From Streptomyces sp. NRRL B-24484 (GTDB taxonomy: Bacteria > Actinomycetota > Actinomycetes > Streptomycetales > Streptomycetaceae), in assembly GCF_000717715.1 (NCBI RefSeq), contig NZ_JOAI01000009.1, forward strand, positions 62,001 to 126,000: DNA of 64,000 bases, written 5' to 3'. Shown here one piece after another: positions 26,739 through 38,691 of the stretch. Numbering within the stretch: position 1 is the stretch's first letter; the number at the start of each line of letters is the position of its first letter. The notes beneath the pieces are model-generated. The model made no database searches. It was not told where the DNA came from and was given only the letters and a program-made list of their open reading frames with translations. A program made the translations under genes and the position numbers.

Positions 26739-28328
26739 TCAGACCGCTTCGAGCTGCGTCTCCGGCTTCTGCGCCGCGCCGCTGCGCAGCGGCACCTCGC
26801 GCAGGAAGACCGCCGCGGCGACCGCGACCAGGCTGATCACGGCGCCCCACAGGAACACGGTGTGCATGCCGTTGGCGACGGCGTGGTGGTAGGCGTCCTG
26901 GATGGGGGCGTCCATCTTGCGCAGCGCGCCCGGGCCCATCTGGCCGAGGTTGGCGCTCTTCGCGCCGGCGGCGCTCCCGAGCCGCTCCTTCATGGTCGCG
27001 GTGACCTGGTGGTTGAAGAGCGCGCCGAACAGCGCGACACCGATCGAACCGCCGATGGTGCGGAACAGCGTGGCGGTGGAGGAGGCCACGCCCATGTCCT
27101 TGAGCTCGACGCTGTTCTGCGCGACCAGCATGGTCACCTGCATCAGGAAGCCCATGCCGGCGCCCAGCACGACCATCCAGCAGGCCGAGGTGAACCGGCT
27201 GGTCTCGGTGCCGAGGGTGGAGAGCAGCAGCGAGCCGCCGGCCATCACCGCGGTGCCGATGATCGGGTAGATCCGGTACTTGCCGGTCTTGGTGATGGCC
27301 TGGCCGACCACCAGCGAGATCACCAGCATGCCGAACATCATCGGCATCAGCAGCAGGCCGGAGTTGGTCGCCGAGGCGCCCTGCACGGTCTGCTGGTAGA
27401 GCGGCAGGAAGGTCACCGCGCCGAACATCGCGAAACCGACGATGAAGCCGATCACCGAGACCAGGGTGAAGTTGCGGTTCTTGAAGAGCGTCAGCGGCAG
27501 CATCGGCTCCTCGACGCGCTGCTCGACGTAGCAGAAGCCGATCAGGGTGGCGACGGCCAGTGCGCCGAGGCCCAGGATCTGCTTGGAGCCCCAGGCGTAC
27601 TCCGAGCCGCCCCAGGTGGTGACCAGGACGAGCGAGGTGATGCCGACGGTCAGCAGCAGCGCGCCCAGGTAGTCGATCCGGGCGGTGGAGCGGACGGTGG
27701 GCAGCTTCAGGGTGATCACGATGAAGGCCAGCGCGAGCACGCCGAGCGGCAGGTTGATGTAGAACGTCCAGCGCCAGCTCAGGTGGTCGGTGATGAAGCC
27801 GCCGATCAGCGGGCCGCCGATGGTGGCGAGCGCCATCACCGCGGCGAACATGCCCTGGTACTTGCCGCGGTCGCGCGGCGGGACGAGCGCACCCATGATC
27901 GACATCACGCCGACCATCAGGCCGCCGGCGCCGAGGCCCTGCACGGCGCGGAAGGCGATCAGCTGGCCCATCGAGCCGGACAGGCCGGAGAGCGCCGAAC
28001 CGGCCAGGAAGATCGCGATCGACAGGACGAAGGTGCCCTTGCGGCCGAACATGTCGCCGAGCTTGCCCCAGACGGGGGTCGAGGCCGCGGTCGCCAGCGT
28101 GTAGGCGGTGACCACCCACGACAGGTGCTCGGCGCCGCCGAGCTCACCGACGATGGTCGGCATCGCGGTGCCGACGATCAGGTTGTCGAGCATGGCGAGC
28201 AGCATCGCGACGACGAGGCCGATCATCACCAGCCGGATCTCGCGCGGCGAGCGGGGGACGGCGTCGACCGCCCCCGCGGCGTCGGCCGCGGGACCGTCCG
28301 CGGCTTTTTCTACCTGCTGGTGTGACAT
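26739..28328 (-). CDS. DHA2-family (EmrB/QacA) drug efflux transporter
   Basis: A 529-residue MFS protein with 14 predicted membrane segments. Motif A is seen as GKLGDMFGRKGTFV near residue 83, and motif C-type glycines as GPLIGGFITDHLSWRW near 150. It uses the proton gradient to export drugs or natural products. The start has GGGGAG upstream. A TetR regulator is divergently transcribed 218 bp away, the usual layout for an inducible efflux pump. Confidence 0.93.
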   Translation of the reverse strand: MSHQQVEKAADGPAADAAGAVDAVPRSPREIRLVMIGLVVAMLLAMLDNLIVGTAMPTIVGELGGAEHLSWVVTAYTLATAASTPVWGKLGDMFGRKGTFVLSIAIFLAGSALSGLSGSMGQLIAFRAVQGLGAGGLMVGVMSIMGALVPPRDRGKYQGMFAAVMALATIGGPLIGGFITDHLSWRWTFYINLPLGVLALAFIVITLKLPTVRSTARIDYLGALLLTVGITSLVLVTTWGGSEYAWGSKQILGLGALAVATLIGFCYVEQRVEEPMLPLTLFKNRNFTLVSVIGFIVGFAMFGAVTFLPLYQQTVQGASATNSGLLLMPMMFGMLVISLVVGQAITKTGKYRIYPIIGTAVMAGGSLLLSTLGTETSRFTSACWMVVLGAGMGFLMQVTMLVAQNSVELKDMGVASSTATLFRTIGGSIGVALFGALFNHQVTATMKERLGSAAGAKSANLGQMGPGALRKMDAPIQDAYHHAVANGMHTVFLWGAVISLVAVAAAVFLREVPLRSGAAQKPETQLEAV

Positions 28329-28372
28329 CGAGAATCTCCCCGGGAGCGGCTCGGCCGCGTGGTCCGCGGCTT

Positions 28373-28418
28373 ACTTACTTGTCGACCGGCTAGTTATCGG
28401 TCGGGTCGCACGGTAAGT
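28373..28418. promoter_or_regulatory. Inverted repeats in the MFS/tetR divergent promoter
   Basis: An inner pair CGACCG (28383-28388) and CGGTCG (28398-28403), and an outer pair ACTTAC (28373-28378) and GTAAGT (28413-28418), are nearly concentric around the sequence ctagttat. They are a likely binding site for the adjacent TetR protein. Confidence 0.55.
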
Positions 28419-28546
28419 TGTCCCCCAGCCGGACGTCAAGCCGGTTTCGGCGGACCGCCCCCGGGCAGGGAGAATGGACCCTGGAGGTGCGCCGGAACCG
28501 GAGCGCCACCGCCACCCACCGCAGCCACGAGGCAGGCCATCCACCG

Positions 28547-29191
28547 ATGAGTACGACCCAGAGCCCCCGCAGCGACACCCGAGCGCGCATCATCGAGGTG
28601 GCCCTGGAACTCTTCGCCTCACAGGGGTACGAGAAGACCTCGCTGCGCGAGATCGCCGACCGCCTCGGCGTGACCAAGGCGGCGCTGTACTACCACTTCA
28701 AGACCAAGGACGACATCGTCCACGGCATCGTCGAGTCGATGGCCGCGCCGATAGACGAGGCGATCGCCTGGGGCCGCGACCGGCCCTGGTCCCCCGAGGT
28801 CCGCGACGAGCTCGTCCGGCGCTTCGCCGCCGGCATGGCCGACCGTGCGCCGCTGCTCCGCTTCTTCCACGAGAACCAGCCCGCCCTGCGGGAGTCCGCG
28901 GCCGGCTCCGAGTTCAAGGACCGGATGCTGGCGATGATCGGGCTCATCCAGGGCCCGGGCGCCACCTTCCGGGAGCGGCTGCGCGCCACCGTGGCGCTCT
29001 TCTCGATCAACTCGGCGTTCTTCCTGCTCAAGCAGGACCACGGCGAGCCCGGCGAGCACGCAGCCGCCTGCGCAGAGGCCCCGCCGGCCACCCTGCCGGA
29101 GGCCATGGAGGCCGCCGTCGAGCTCGCGCTGGAGATAGCGTCCGGCATCTCCGCCGCCGATGCGGCAGCCGCCGGGGCGGCCGCCTCCTGA
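28547..29191 (+). CDS. TetR-family regulator of the adjacent efflux pump
   Basis: A 214-residue TetR protein. The HTH is seen in ARIIEVALELFASQGYEKTS and LREIADRLGVTKAALYYHFK. The C-terminal ligand domain runs from about 70 to 200. It is divergent from the DHA2 transporter, so it most likely represses that gene and is released by an exported compound. The start MSTTQSPRSD is set by homology of the HTH position; the ribosome binding site is weak. Confidence 0.92.
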   Translation: MSTTQSPRSDTRARIIEVALELFASQGYEKTSLREIADRLGVTKAALYYHFKTKDDIVHGIVESMAAPIDEAIAWGRDRPWSPEVRDELVRRFAAGMADRAPLLRFFHENQPALRESAAGSEFKDRMLAMIGLIQGPGATFRERLRATVALFSINSAFFLLKQDHGEPGEHAAACAEAPPATLPEAMEAAVELALEIASGISAADAAAAGAAAS

Positions 29192-29230
29192 CGGCCGCCC
29201 CGGCGGCAGGTCCTCCCGCGAGGGGTGCGA

Positions 29231-30184
29231 TCAGAAGTTGCTCGCGCCGTGCGCCGAGAGGTACTTGATCGGGTCGATCACGGCGCCGTACCGGTTCGCG
29301 GTGCGGATCTCGAAGTGCAGGTGCGGGCCGGTCGAGTTGCCGGTGTTGCCGGACAGGCCGACCCGGTCCCCGGCGTGCACCTTCTGGCCCGCGTGGACAC
29401 CCAGCTTCGACATGTGCGCGTACTGGGCGAAGTGACCGTCCGACAGCTTCAGCACGACCTGGTTGCCGTACGCGCCGGCCCAGCCGGCCGACACCACGGT
29501 GGCGTCGCCCACCGAGACCAGCGGGGTGCCCGGGCGGACGGCGAAGTCCACACCGGTGTGGAAGCCGGCCGCGTAGCTGTGGTTGGTCTTGTGGTAGGGG
29601 TTGCTGGTCGGCGCGCCCGGGGCGGGGGAGGACCAGCCGGGCTGCGCCGGGGCCGGCGCCGGGGCGGGCTGGGCCTGCTGCTGCGGCTGCGCCTGCTGGG
29701 CGGGCTGCGCGGGCTGGGCCTGCTCGGGCTGCGGCTGGGCGGCGGGCTGGGGCTGCTCGGCCGGGGGCTGGGCGAGGTTGTGCGCCACCGCCACGGAGTC
29801 CTGCGCGGAGGCCGAGCGCGGCTGCTTGTAGGTGGTCGGCGCGGACACCTGGACCACCCGGCCCTCCTGCTGCGGGGCGGCGGAGGCGGAGAACACCGAG
29901 CTGCCCGGCACCGTCGGGTGGACGGTCGTCTGCGCGGCCGCGTGGCCCGGCAGCAGCAGGGCGCCCAGCGCCAGCGCGGCGACGCCGCCCGAGGCCACCT
30001 TCGCCCGGTTCCGCAGCAGCGGGGAGGCTGCCGCCCGGACGCCCGAGAACGAGCCCGCCGTGGTGCCCGGCAGGCCGCCGTTCAGTGCACGGGAGGACAG
30101 CGAACGGGCGTTGAGCAGGGCCGCGGCGGTGCCGGCGGAGGCCGTGCGGACGATGCGACGGGTGGCGTCGGAGAACGAAGGCAT
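29231..30184 (-). CDS. Secreted M23 (LytM-type) metallopeptidase
   Basis: A 317-residue cell-wall hydrolase. A long N-terminus precedes the signal region (about 60-85, VASGGVAALALGALLLPGHAAA). A Pro/Gln/Ala-rich linker runs from about 140 to 190. The C-terminal M23 domain shows the zinc ligands in HTGVDFAV (HxxxD) and HLHFEIR (HxH), plus GYSGNTG-like GLSGNTGNSTGPH. It probably cleaves peptidoglycan cross-links. ATG at 30184 has GAGGT 9 bp upstream. Confidence 0.9.
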   Translation of the reverse strand: MPSFSDATRRIVRTASAGTAAALLNARSLSSRALNGGLPGTTAGSFSGVRAAASPLLRNRAKVASGGVAALALGALLLPGHAAAQTTVHPTVPGSSVFSASAAPQQEGRVVQVSAPTTYKQPRSASAQDSVAVAHNLAQPPAEQPQPAAQPQPEQAQPAQPAQQAQPQQQAQPAPAPAPAQPGWSSPAPGAPTSNPYHKTNHSYAAGFHTGVDFAVRPGTPLVSVGDATVVSAGWAGAYGNQVVLKLSDGHFAQYAHMSKLGVHAGQKVHAGDRVGLSGNTGNSTGPHLHFEIRTANRYGAVIDPIKYLSAHGASNF

Positions 30185-30590
30185 GGTGGCTGGACCTCGC
30201 GGAAGGGGGCGGTGCGCAGCGGAGCCGCACGGCTCCCTGGCGGGGACCACTCCGGTGTAGTCGCTCGGCCGGACGGACCCAAACGGTGTGACCTACGACG
30301 GTCCGTCGTCGTGGACACCCGCCCGGCGACGCCCGCCCCGCCCCCGCGGGCCGCACCGCGGCCGGTCGCTACTACCCGCCGTCGTACCGGCCCGGGGGCC
30401 TGTGACCACTGCCACCGCGGTACCCCGCCACGCGGGCGCCAATCGTGACCCGCCTCACGGCCGCCGCCGGGCGGTGCGTCCGCCCGGTCACGTCCGGTCC
30501 CGAGGGGTCGCGGGAGAAGCCGACCGGCAACTTCCCGTCCTCCTCGCGCCATCCGGGGCGCCCGGCGCCGATCCGGGCGAAGATCTGAGC
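30185..30590. other. Divergent region between M23 peptidase and threonine aldolase
   Basis: About 405 bp without a supported gene. I checked the minus-strand leader for a ydaO-type c-di-AMP riboswitch, common upstream of such hydrolases, and could not recognise its conserved core. Confidence 0.45.
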
Positions 30591-31694
30591 GTGAACGAGG
30601 AACTCCAGCAGCGGCGGTACGCCGCATTCCGGTCCTGCAGTCGGCTGCTCTCGGGCAGCCGGCCGGTCAGCCTGCGCGAGCGGATGGCGTCGCTCGCCGC
30701 CGACGCCGACCTGGCCCACGACCTCGACGAGCGGCCCGACGTGTACGGGGACGGGGTGGTCCGCGTCCTGGAGCAGAAGGTGGCGGCCCTGCTCGGCCGG
30801 GAGGCCGCGGTGTACTTCCCGACCGGCACGATGGCCCAGCAGGTGGCGCTGCGGTGCTGGGCGGAGCGGACCGGCAGCCCGATGGTGGCGATGCACCCGC
30901 TCGCCCACCCCGAGCTGCACGAGCGGCGGGCGGTCACCCGGCTCACCGGTCTGCACACCGTCTGGCCGACCACGGCGCCGCGGCTGCCCACCCCGGCGGA
31001 ACTCCGCACCTGCGAGGAGCCGTTCGGCACCCTGATGCTGGAACTGCCGCTGCGGGACGCAGGTTTCGTGCTGCCCGCCTGGGAGGAGCTGGTGGAGACG
31101 GTCTCCGCCGCCCGCGGACTCGGAGCCCGGGTGCACCTGGACGGCGCCCGGCTGTGGGAGTCGACCGTCCACCTGGGCCGCCCGCTGCCGGAGATCGCGG
31201 CGCTGGCGGACTCGGTGTACGTCTCCTGCTACAAGTCGCTGGGCGGCCTCAGCGGCGCCCTGCTGGCCGGCGACGAGGCCTTCGTCCGGGAGGCCCGGGT
31301 GTGGCAGCACCGGTACGGCGGGAAGCTCTTCCAGCAGTGGCCGGCGGTGCTCTCCGCGCTCGCCGGACTGGAGCGCGAACTGCCCCGGCTGCCGCGGTAC
31401 GTGGCGCACGCCCGGACGGTCGCCGCGGCGCTGGCCGAGGTGCCCGGTGCCCGGGTCCACCCGGCGCCGCCGCACACCCACCAGTTCCGGCTCTGGCTGC
31501 CGCACACCGCGGACGCCCTCACCGAGGCCACCCTGCGGCTGGCCGAGGAGCAGGGCCTCGCCCTGTTCCACTACTGGGACGAGCCCGGTGCGCCCGGTCT
31601 CGCGATGACCGAGGTGACGGTGGGCGCCGCCGCCCTGGAGTGGACGGCCGAGGACGTCGGCAAGGCGATGGCGGCCCTGCTGGCACTGCTCTGA
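30591..31694 (+). CDS. Low-specificity threonine aldolase family protein
   Basis: A 367-residue PLP-dependent fold-type I enzyme (beta-eliminating lyase family) that cleaves threonine or allo-threonine to glycine and acetaldehyde. Seen are FPTGTMAQQVAL, VHLDGARLWEST (Asp binding the PLP ring nitrogen) and SCYKSLGG with the PLP lysine. GTG (VNEELQQRRY) is taken as the start; the long upstream in-frame extension has no homology. It is monocistronic, with a clean terminator downstream. Confidence 0.88.
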   Translation: MNEELQQRRYAAFRSCSRLLSGSRPVSLRERMASLAADADLAHDLDERPDVYGDGVVRVLEQKVAALLGREAAVYFPTGTMAQQVALRCWAERTGSPMVAMHPLAHPELHERRAVTRLTGLHTVWPTTAPRLPTPAELRTCEEPFGTLMLELPLRDAGFVLPAWEELVETVSAARGLGARVHLDGARLWESTVHLGRPLPEIAALADSVYVSCYKSLGGLSGALLAGDEAFVREARVWQHRYGGKLFQQWPAVLSALAGLERELPRLPRYVAHARTVAAALAEVPGARVHPAPPHTHQFRLWLPHTADALTEATLRLAEEQGLALFHYWDEPGAPGLAMTEVTVGAAALEWTAEDVGKAMAALLALL

Positions 31695-31714
31695 CGCCAC
31701 GGCCCGGAACGCAC

Positions 31715-31752
31715 GTCGGCCCGGTTCCTCCCGCCGGAGGAACCGGGCCGAC
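31715..31752. terminator. Bidirectional terminator between threonine aldolase and M6 protease genes
   Basis: The 17-bp perfect arms gtcggcccggttcctcc/ggaggaaccgggccgac with a 4-nt loop lie between two convergent stop codons. Confidence 0.85.
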
Positions 31753-31785
31753 GCAGTGTCAACTGTCAGTACCCGTGGGTGCCGA

Positions 31786-34137
31786 TCAGAGGGTCGGACG
31801 GACCATCAGGATGGTCTCCAGCTTGTTGGAGCTGTTCCACAGCACGTCGATCGCGGTGTGGGTGTCCGGCACCTTCACGCTGGAGTACGGGGTCTTCTCG
31901 TCCCAGTACTTCTTGGTGTGGTCGTTGAAGGTGGTGACGCCGGCCGCGCTCGGGATCTTGGTGAGCACGTCGGCCTTGTGCAGCTGCAGACCGTCGGTGC
32001 GCTCGAACCCGAACGGGGAGTCGTAGCCCTGGATGCGCGAACGCATCACGGTGCCGTCGGCCCAGGTGATCGGGGTCGGGTGCGAGTCGACCGGCAGGAT
32101 CAGGCCGGAGCCCGGGTGGTCGGTGACGTTGTTGTCCGACTGCGAGGTGTCCCACAGCCACACCAGGATGCCGTTCTGGTTCTGGTAGTGGTCCACCCAG
32201 TCCGGGCGGGCCGCGGAACCGAACACGTACGGACCGGTCTTCAGCGTGGTGTCGTAGGACACGTACTGACGGTTCTCGACGATGTAGTGCTGGGCGTAGT
32301 CCTTGGAGAACTTGCCCGTGATCCGCGAGAAGCCGGTGGCGGTCCAGCCGTTGTCACCCTGCTCCGCGTCGTCGCTGAACAGCGCGGCACCGTCGGCGTT
32401 GATCGCGATGTTGTCCAGCGCGAGGCCCTTCATGTGCAGGCCGCCGTCGGTGGTGTAGTGGAAGCGGACCTTGACGGCCTTGCCGGCGTAGGCGTTCAGC
32501 GAGTAGGACAGGTCGCCCCACTTGCCGCCCGAGTTGCCGGTGAGGCCCGGCGCGTCGGCGCCGTCCTTCTGCAGCGGGGTGCCGTTGAAGGTGCCGTCGA
32601 GGGCGGTCCAGTGGGCGCCGCCGTCGGTGGAGACCTCGGCGTAGCCGTAGTCGTAGTCCTGCTCGATGTCGTACCAGGCCTTGGCGGACAGGGTCGCCGC
32701 GGTCTTGCCGGTCAGGTCGACATCACGCGCCAGCGAGACGTTCAGGTCGTCCGCGCTGCCGCTCCACCACTCGTTCGCACCCGCGAACGGAGTGTTGATC
32801 TCGGTGGTGACCGTCTTGTTCGGAAGGTCGACCACCACGGCCTGCGGGCGCTTGCTGTTGTACTCCGCCGGACCGGTCCAGTGGAAGGACAGCTTGTTGG
32901 CGCTGGCCTTGTCGTAGTTCAGCCAGCCGAGCTGCAGCTTGCTCCAGGCGTCGAGGTCGCCCGGCTTGTCGCCGATCGACGACTTGCCGTCGCCCAGCCA
33001 GGAACCGGAGGACATCAGCGACCAGAAGCCGACCGAGTTGTCGTCCTTGCCCGTGGTGTCGTACAGGTCCGGCAGACCGAGGTCGTGGCCGTACTCGTGC
33101 GCGAAGACACCGAGGCCGCCGTTCTCGGGCTGCATGGTGTAGTCGCCGACCCACAGGCCGCTGGTGCCGACCGGGGTGCCACCGAGCTTGTTGTTGTCCG
33201 GGCCGGTCTTGCCGGCCTGGGCACCGTAGACGTAGCTGCGGTGGGCCCAGAGCGCGTCGGTGCCCTGGACGCCGCCGCCGGCGGACTGGTCCTCACCGGC
33301 GTGCACGATCTGGAAGTGGTCGATGTAACCGTCGGGCTCGTTGAAGTTGCCGTCGTGGTCGTAGTCGTACCGGTCCCACTGGTCGTACTGCGCGATGGTG
33401 GCCTTGATCTGCTCGTCCGTCTGGCCCTTGGCCTTCTGGTCGGCGACCCAGGCGTTGATGCCGTCGCGGATCAGGTCCTGCGCGTTGTTGCAGACGTGTG
33501 CACCGCAGTAGTCCGAGCCGTAACGGGCCTCGTTCCACGGAACCTTCACCCAGTCGGTGACCTGGCCGTCGACCGAGTAGCGGCCCGAGGACTGCTTCTC
33601 GTAGAAGGTCTTCAGCGAGTCGCCGGTCTTGGAGAAGTACATGTCCTGGTAGTGGGCCTGGTTGTAATCGGCCTGCCAGGCAGTGGAGTTGTCCTTGGTG
33701 CGGTCCGGCTGGGCGATCATGTTGTGCGCCGGGCCGGGCTGGCCGCCGTACTTGACCTTACCGTCCGGGGTGGTGGTGGTGCTGTCCACCTGGTCGCCGA
33801 AGTCGACGAGGATGGTGAAGATCTTGTCCGTGCGCTCACGGGCCAGCTCGACGTACTTGTCGCGGCCCAGCTTCACGGACGTGCTGCTGCCGTGCTTCTC
33901 GATCTTGGCGGTTCCCGCCAGGAGCTGCTCGGTGGCGGCCTTCTGCTCGGCCTCGACCTTGGCGGTCAGCGGGCCCGGCAGGTCGTGGTCGACCTTGAGC
34001 GCCTGCGCGTCGGCAGGGTCGTGCGAGACAGGGGCCGGCGTGGCGGCGGTGGCCGTCCCGGGCAGCAGGCCCGTGCCGAGCGCGGCCGTGACCGCGATGG
34101 CAGCAGTGGCCGCAGCGGCCCTCTTGGATATCTTCAA
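31786..34137 (-). CDS. Secreted M6-family (immune inhibitor A-like) metalloprotease
   Basis: A 783-residue exported zinc protease. The signal peptide is at about 1-32 (KRAAAATAAIAVTAALGTG to ATAA). A propeptide follows, then the catalytic domain with FAHEYGHDLGLPDLYD, where HExxH and the downstream Asp are the zinc and family signature. Beta-rich C-terminal domains (about 430-783) bear DNIAINADGAALFSDDAEQGDNG-like segments, as in M6 peptidases with MAM-like folds. It degrades extracellular proteins. The ribosome binding site GGGGAGGACG precedes the start. Confidence 0.92.
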   Translation of the reverse strand: MKISKRAAAATAAIAVTAALGTGLLPGTATAATPAPVSHDPADAQALKVDHDLPGPLTAKVEAEQKAATEQLLAGTAKIEKHGSSTSVKLGRDKYVELARERTDKIFTILVDFGDQVDSTTTTPDGKVKYGGQPGPAHNMIAQPDRTKDNSTAWQADYNQAHYQDMYFSKTGDSLKTFYEKQSSGRYSVDGQVTDWVKVPWNEARYGSDYCGAHVCNNAQDLIRDGINAWVADQKAKGQTDEQIKATIAQYDQWDRYDYDHDGNFNEPDGYIDHFQIVHAGEDQSAGGGVQGTDALWAHRSYVYGAQAGKTGPDNNKLGGTPVGTSGLWVGDYTMQPENGGLGVFAHEYGHDLGLPDLYDTTGKDDNSVGFWSLMSSGSWLGDGKSSIGDKPGDLDAWSKLQLGWLNYDKASANKLSFHWTGPAEYNSKRPQAVVVDLPNKTVTTEINTPFAGANEWWSGSADDLNVSLARDVDLTGKTAATLSAKAWYDIEQDYDYGYAEVSTDGGAHWTALDGTFNGTPLQKDGADAPGLTGNSGGKWGDLSYSLNAYAGKAVKVRFHYTTDGGLHMKGLALDNIAINADGAALFSDDAEQGDNGWTATGFSRITGKFSKDYAQHYIVENRQYVSYDTTLKTGPYVFGSAARPDWVDHYQNQNGILVWLWDTSQSDNNVTDHPGSGLILPVDSHPTPITWADGTVMRSRIQGYDSPFGFERTDGLQLHKADVLTKIPSAAGVTTFNDHTKKYWDEKTPYSSVKVPDTHTAIDVLWNSSNKLETILMVRPTL

Positions 34138-34426
34138 CGTGGTGACGTCCTCCCCTTGCCGGCACGGCTCTTGGCCCGCCGGCGAACCAATGAAAGACAG
34201 GTGGACGACATTTGATCCAAGCCCCGGTCAAAAAGAAAGACCTTGACCATGCATGATCACGACGCTATCCTCCGGCGGCTGTGATCAACTGACGAGCAGT
34301 CAAGAGTAAAGCAGGGGCCGCAGTTGGGGCATCCATCGCACGCGCACGAGCAGCGAAGCGCCCCGCCGGGGCCTCCGGCGGGGCAAAATCACAGGTTATG
34401 GATGTCTAAACAGTTTTCAAACTGAA
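34138..34426. other. Leader and upstream region of the M6 protease gene
   Basis: A relatively AT-rich stretch without a reading frame. It contains TTGACC/TTGACT-like hexamers on the minus strand and the 16-bp near-palindrome at 34244-34259. A GC hairpin (ccccgccggggcctccggcggggc) lies near 34360-34385. Confidence 0.5.
34244..34259. promoter_or_regulatory. Near-palindrome upstream of the M6 protease
   Basis: TGACCATGCATGATCA is self-complementary except for one pair and lies about 107 bp upstream of the protease start, in the promoter region. It is a candidate operator. Confidence 0.4.
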
Positions 34427-34465
34427 AAGGACTCGGCCCCGGCGATCCGCCGGGGCCGAGTCCTT
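34427..34465 (-). terminator. clpC terminator
   Basis: The 18-bp perfect arms aaggactcggccccggcg/cgccggggccgagtcctt with a 3-nt loop begin 15 bp after the clpC stop. Confidence 0.85.
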
Positions 34466-34479
34466 GTGCGTACTACTGC

Positions 34480-36999
<2,520 letters not shown>

Positions 37000-37681
37000 C
37001 GTTTTCGCTCCTCAGAGCGGTCGGCCAGTTCGGGGTCCGTCCCCGCCCTGTCCTTCCGCATGCTAGTCCCGCTCAGCGGCGCGGCCCACGGACAACCCCC
37101 ACTCGCGTGGGGACATCATGCTGCGCGACCAGCCGACACCATTCCCAACCTGATGCTGGGAGACGGTGTTCCCACAGGGGGCCCCGATGCACCCGATGGC
37201 CGCTACGCCATCGGCGAACAGAGGCTCCGGCTGCGGTGGCGGCCGGCCGCGCGAACTGCCCGGTCGGGGCCCTGCGACCCCGCCCACCTGCATTCATACC
37301 CGGTCTCGGAGAGAGATTCGCGCTGTTTCCCCGGTGGCGCTGTTCGCCTGGCGAGAAGTCCGGCCCCCGGAGCGCCGTTCGGCGCGGCGGGAATGACGGC
37401 GCATCAACGGCCCGGCCACGGCTCCACGGTCCGGCACAGGCCGATCGGGCCCGCGGGTACCGCCGGTCGGACGCCTCCCGCAGGGCCGTTCCGCTCCCTA
37501 CAGCGTTGCACAGCCCGGTCCGGTCCCGCTGCCCGTCATCGGACCGGCCGATCATGCACCTGCCATGACAACGGGCGGACGGCACCGGCGGACGGACGGC
37601 TCCGGCCGCCCCGGCCGACCGCCGGCCGCGACCGGCCGGCGCCGGGGCACCTCGCCCCGGGCCCGGCCGCACGGCCACCGG
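37000..37681. other. Long intergenic region between lsr2 and clpC
   Basis: About 680 bp with several short overlapping frames but none with consistent coding character. A tgttcgcctggcgagaa stretch near 37343 resembles, but does not match, ClgR-type boxes. A solitary CRISPR-repeat-like hairpin lies at 37090-37118. The clpC promoter should be here. Confidence 0.5.
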
Positions 37682-38038
37682 TCAGGACGCGTGCGCCTTG
37701 TCGTACTTCGCCTTGATGTCGCTGGGCACGCGACCGCGGTCGTTGATCTCCAGGCCCTGCTCCTTGGCCCAGCTGCGGATCTTGGCGGTGTCCGGGCCGG
37801 CGGCGGACGAACGGCCCGCGCTGCGGCCGGCACCGCTGCTGCGGCGCGCACCCGCGATGCGGCCGCTCTGCTTGCGGCCCTTGTCGACGTACGGAGCCAG
37901 CAGATCGCGGAGCTTGTCCGCGTTGGCGCTCTTCAGGTCGATCTCGTAGGCAACGCCGTCCAGCGCGAACATCACCGTCTCGTCCGCGGAGCCGCCGTCG
38001 AGATCGTCTTCAAGAATGACCTGCACCCTCTGTGCCAC
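37682..38038 (-). CDS. lsr2: Lsr2 nucleoid-associated silencer
   Basis: A 118-residue Lsr2. The N-terminal dimerisation domain (VAQRVQVILEDDLDGG, then FALDGVAYEIDL) is followed by a basic Ser/Arg/Ala linker. The C-terminal AT-hook-like DNA-binding domain ends KIRSWAKEQGLEINDRGRVP, including the RGR motif that inserts in the AT minor groove. It silences horizontally acquired AT-rich DNA. The GTG start has GGAAAGGGAAG upstream. Confidence 0.96.
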   Translation of the reverse strand: MAQRVQVILEDDLDGGSADETVMFALDGVAYEIDLKSANADKLRDLLAPYVDKGRKQSGRIAGARRSSGAGRSAGRSSAAGPDTAKIRSWAKEQGLEINDRGRVPSDIKAKYDKAHAS

Positions 38039-38154
38039 GGGCTTCCCTTTCCGAGTAAACGAGCCAATGCCTAGGCAAAGGAAACCGCCTTTTCCCGGAA
38101 AACTCAAACCCCTACCCGATCGGGATGCGTCCCGCAAGGCTCACAAGGGCGCGC

Positions 38155-38682
38155 TCAGAGGCGCAGGAGCATGCGCGAGTTGCCCAGGGTGTTGGGCTTC
38201 ACCCGCTCCAGGTCGAGGAACTCCGCGACTCCTTCGTCGTACGAGCGCAGGAGTTCTTCATAGACTTCCGTGGCCACGGCCGCCGGGTCTGACGTACGAT
38301 CGTCGGTTTCCCCGATCTCGACGAAACCGTGTTTCGCGAAGAACGACACCTCGAACGTCAAGCAGAAAATCCGACGGACGCCGAGCCAGCGCGCGGTCTG
38401 CAGCAGCTTCTCCAGCAGGAGGTGTCCGATGCCCAGGCCGGTGCAGGAGGGGTGCACCGCCAGCGTGCGGACCTCGGCCAGGTCCTCCCACATGACGTGC
38501 AGCGCACCGCAGGCGACCACCGTCCCGGTGTCGTCGCGCTCGGCCACCCAGAACTCCTGAACGGATTCGAACAGGGTGACCGTCGGCTTGTCGAGCAGAA
38601 TGCCGTCGCGGGAGTAGGCGTCGATGAGTGTCCGTACGGCCCGCACATCGGTGGTCCGCGCCCGGCGGATGGTGACCTCCAT
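38155..38682 (-). CDS. ArgA-like amino-acid N-acetyltransferase (GNAT)
   Basis: A 175-residue GNAT. It starts MEVTIRRARTTDVRAVRTLI, carries the acetyl-CoA loop region VHPSCTGLGIGHLLLEKLL, and has FFAKHGFVEIGE typical of short actinobacterial N-acetylglutamate synthases. In those species this stand-alone GNAT performs the first arginine-biosynthesis step in place of E. coli-type ArgA. No other arg genes are nearby, so the assignment rests on similarity alone. It is on the same strand as lsr2, 116 bp upstream. Confidence 0.8.
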   Translation of the reverse strand: MEVTIRRARTTDVRAVRTLIDAYSRDGILLDKPTVTLFESVQEFWVAERDDTGTVVACGALHVMWEDLAEVRTLAVHPSCTGLGIGHLLLEKLLQTARWLGVRRIFCLTFEVSFFAKHGFVEIGETDDRTSDPAAVATEVYEELLRSYDEGVAEFLDLERVKPNTLGNSRMLLRL

Positions 38683-38691
38683 GCCGGGACG

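Noticed and set aside
30185..30590. Possible ydaO c-di-AMP riboswitch before the M23 peptidase gene
   Set aside because: Such switches often precede cell-wall hydrolase genes in this group, but I could not find the conserved core in the leader.
37090..37118. CRISPR array upstream of clpC
   Set aside because: Only one repeat-like unit exists. No second copy occurs at the expected spacing of about 61 bp on either side.
37073..37678. 201-codon minus-strand frame between lsr2 and clpC
   Set aside because: Overlapping frames on both strands have similar length, and none has a ribosome binding site or domain, so this looks like non-coding leader.
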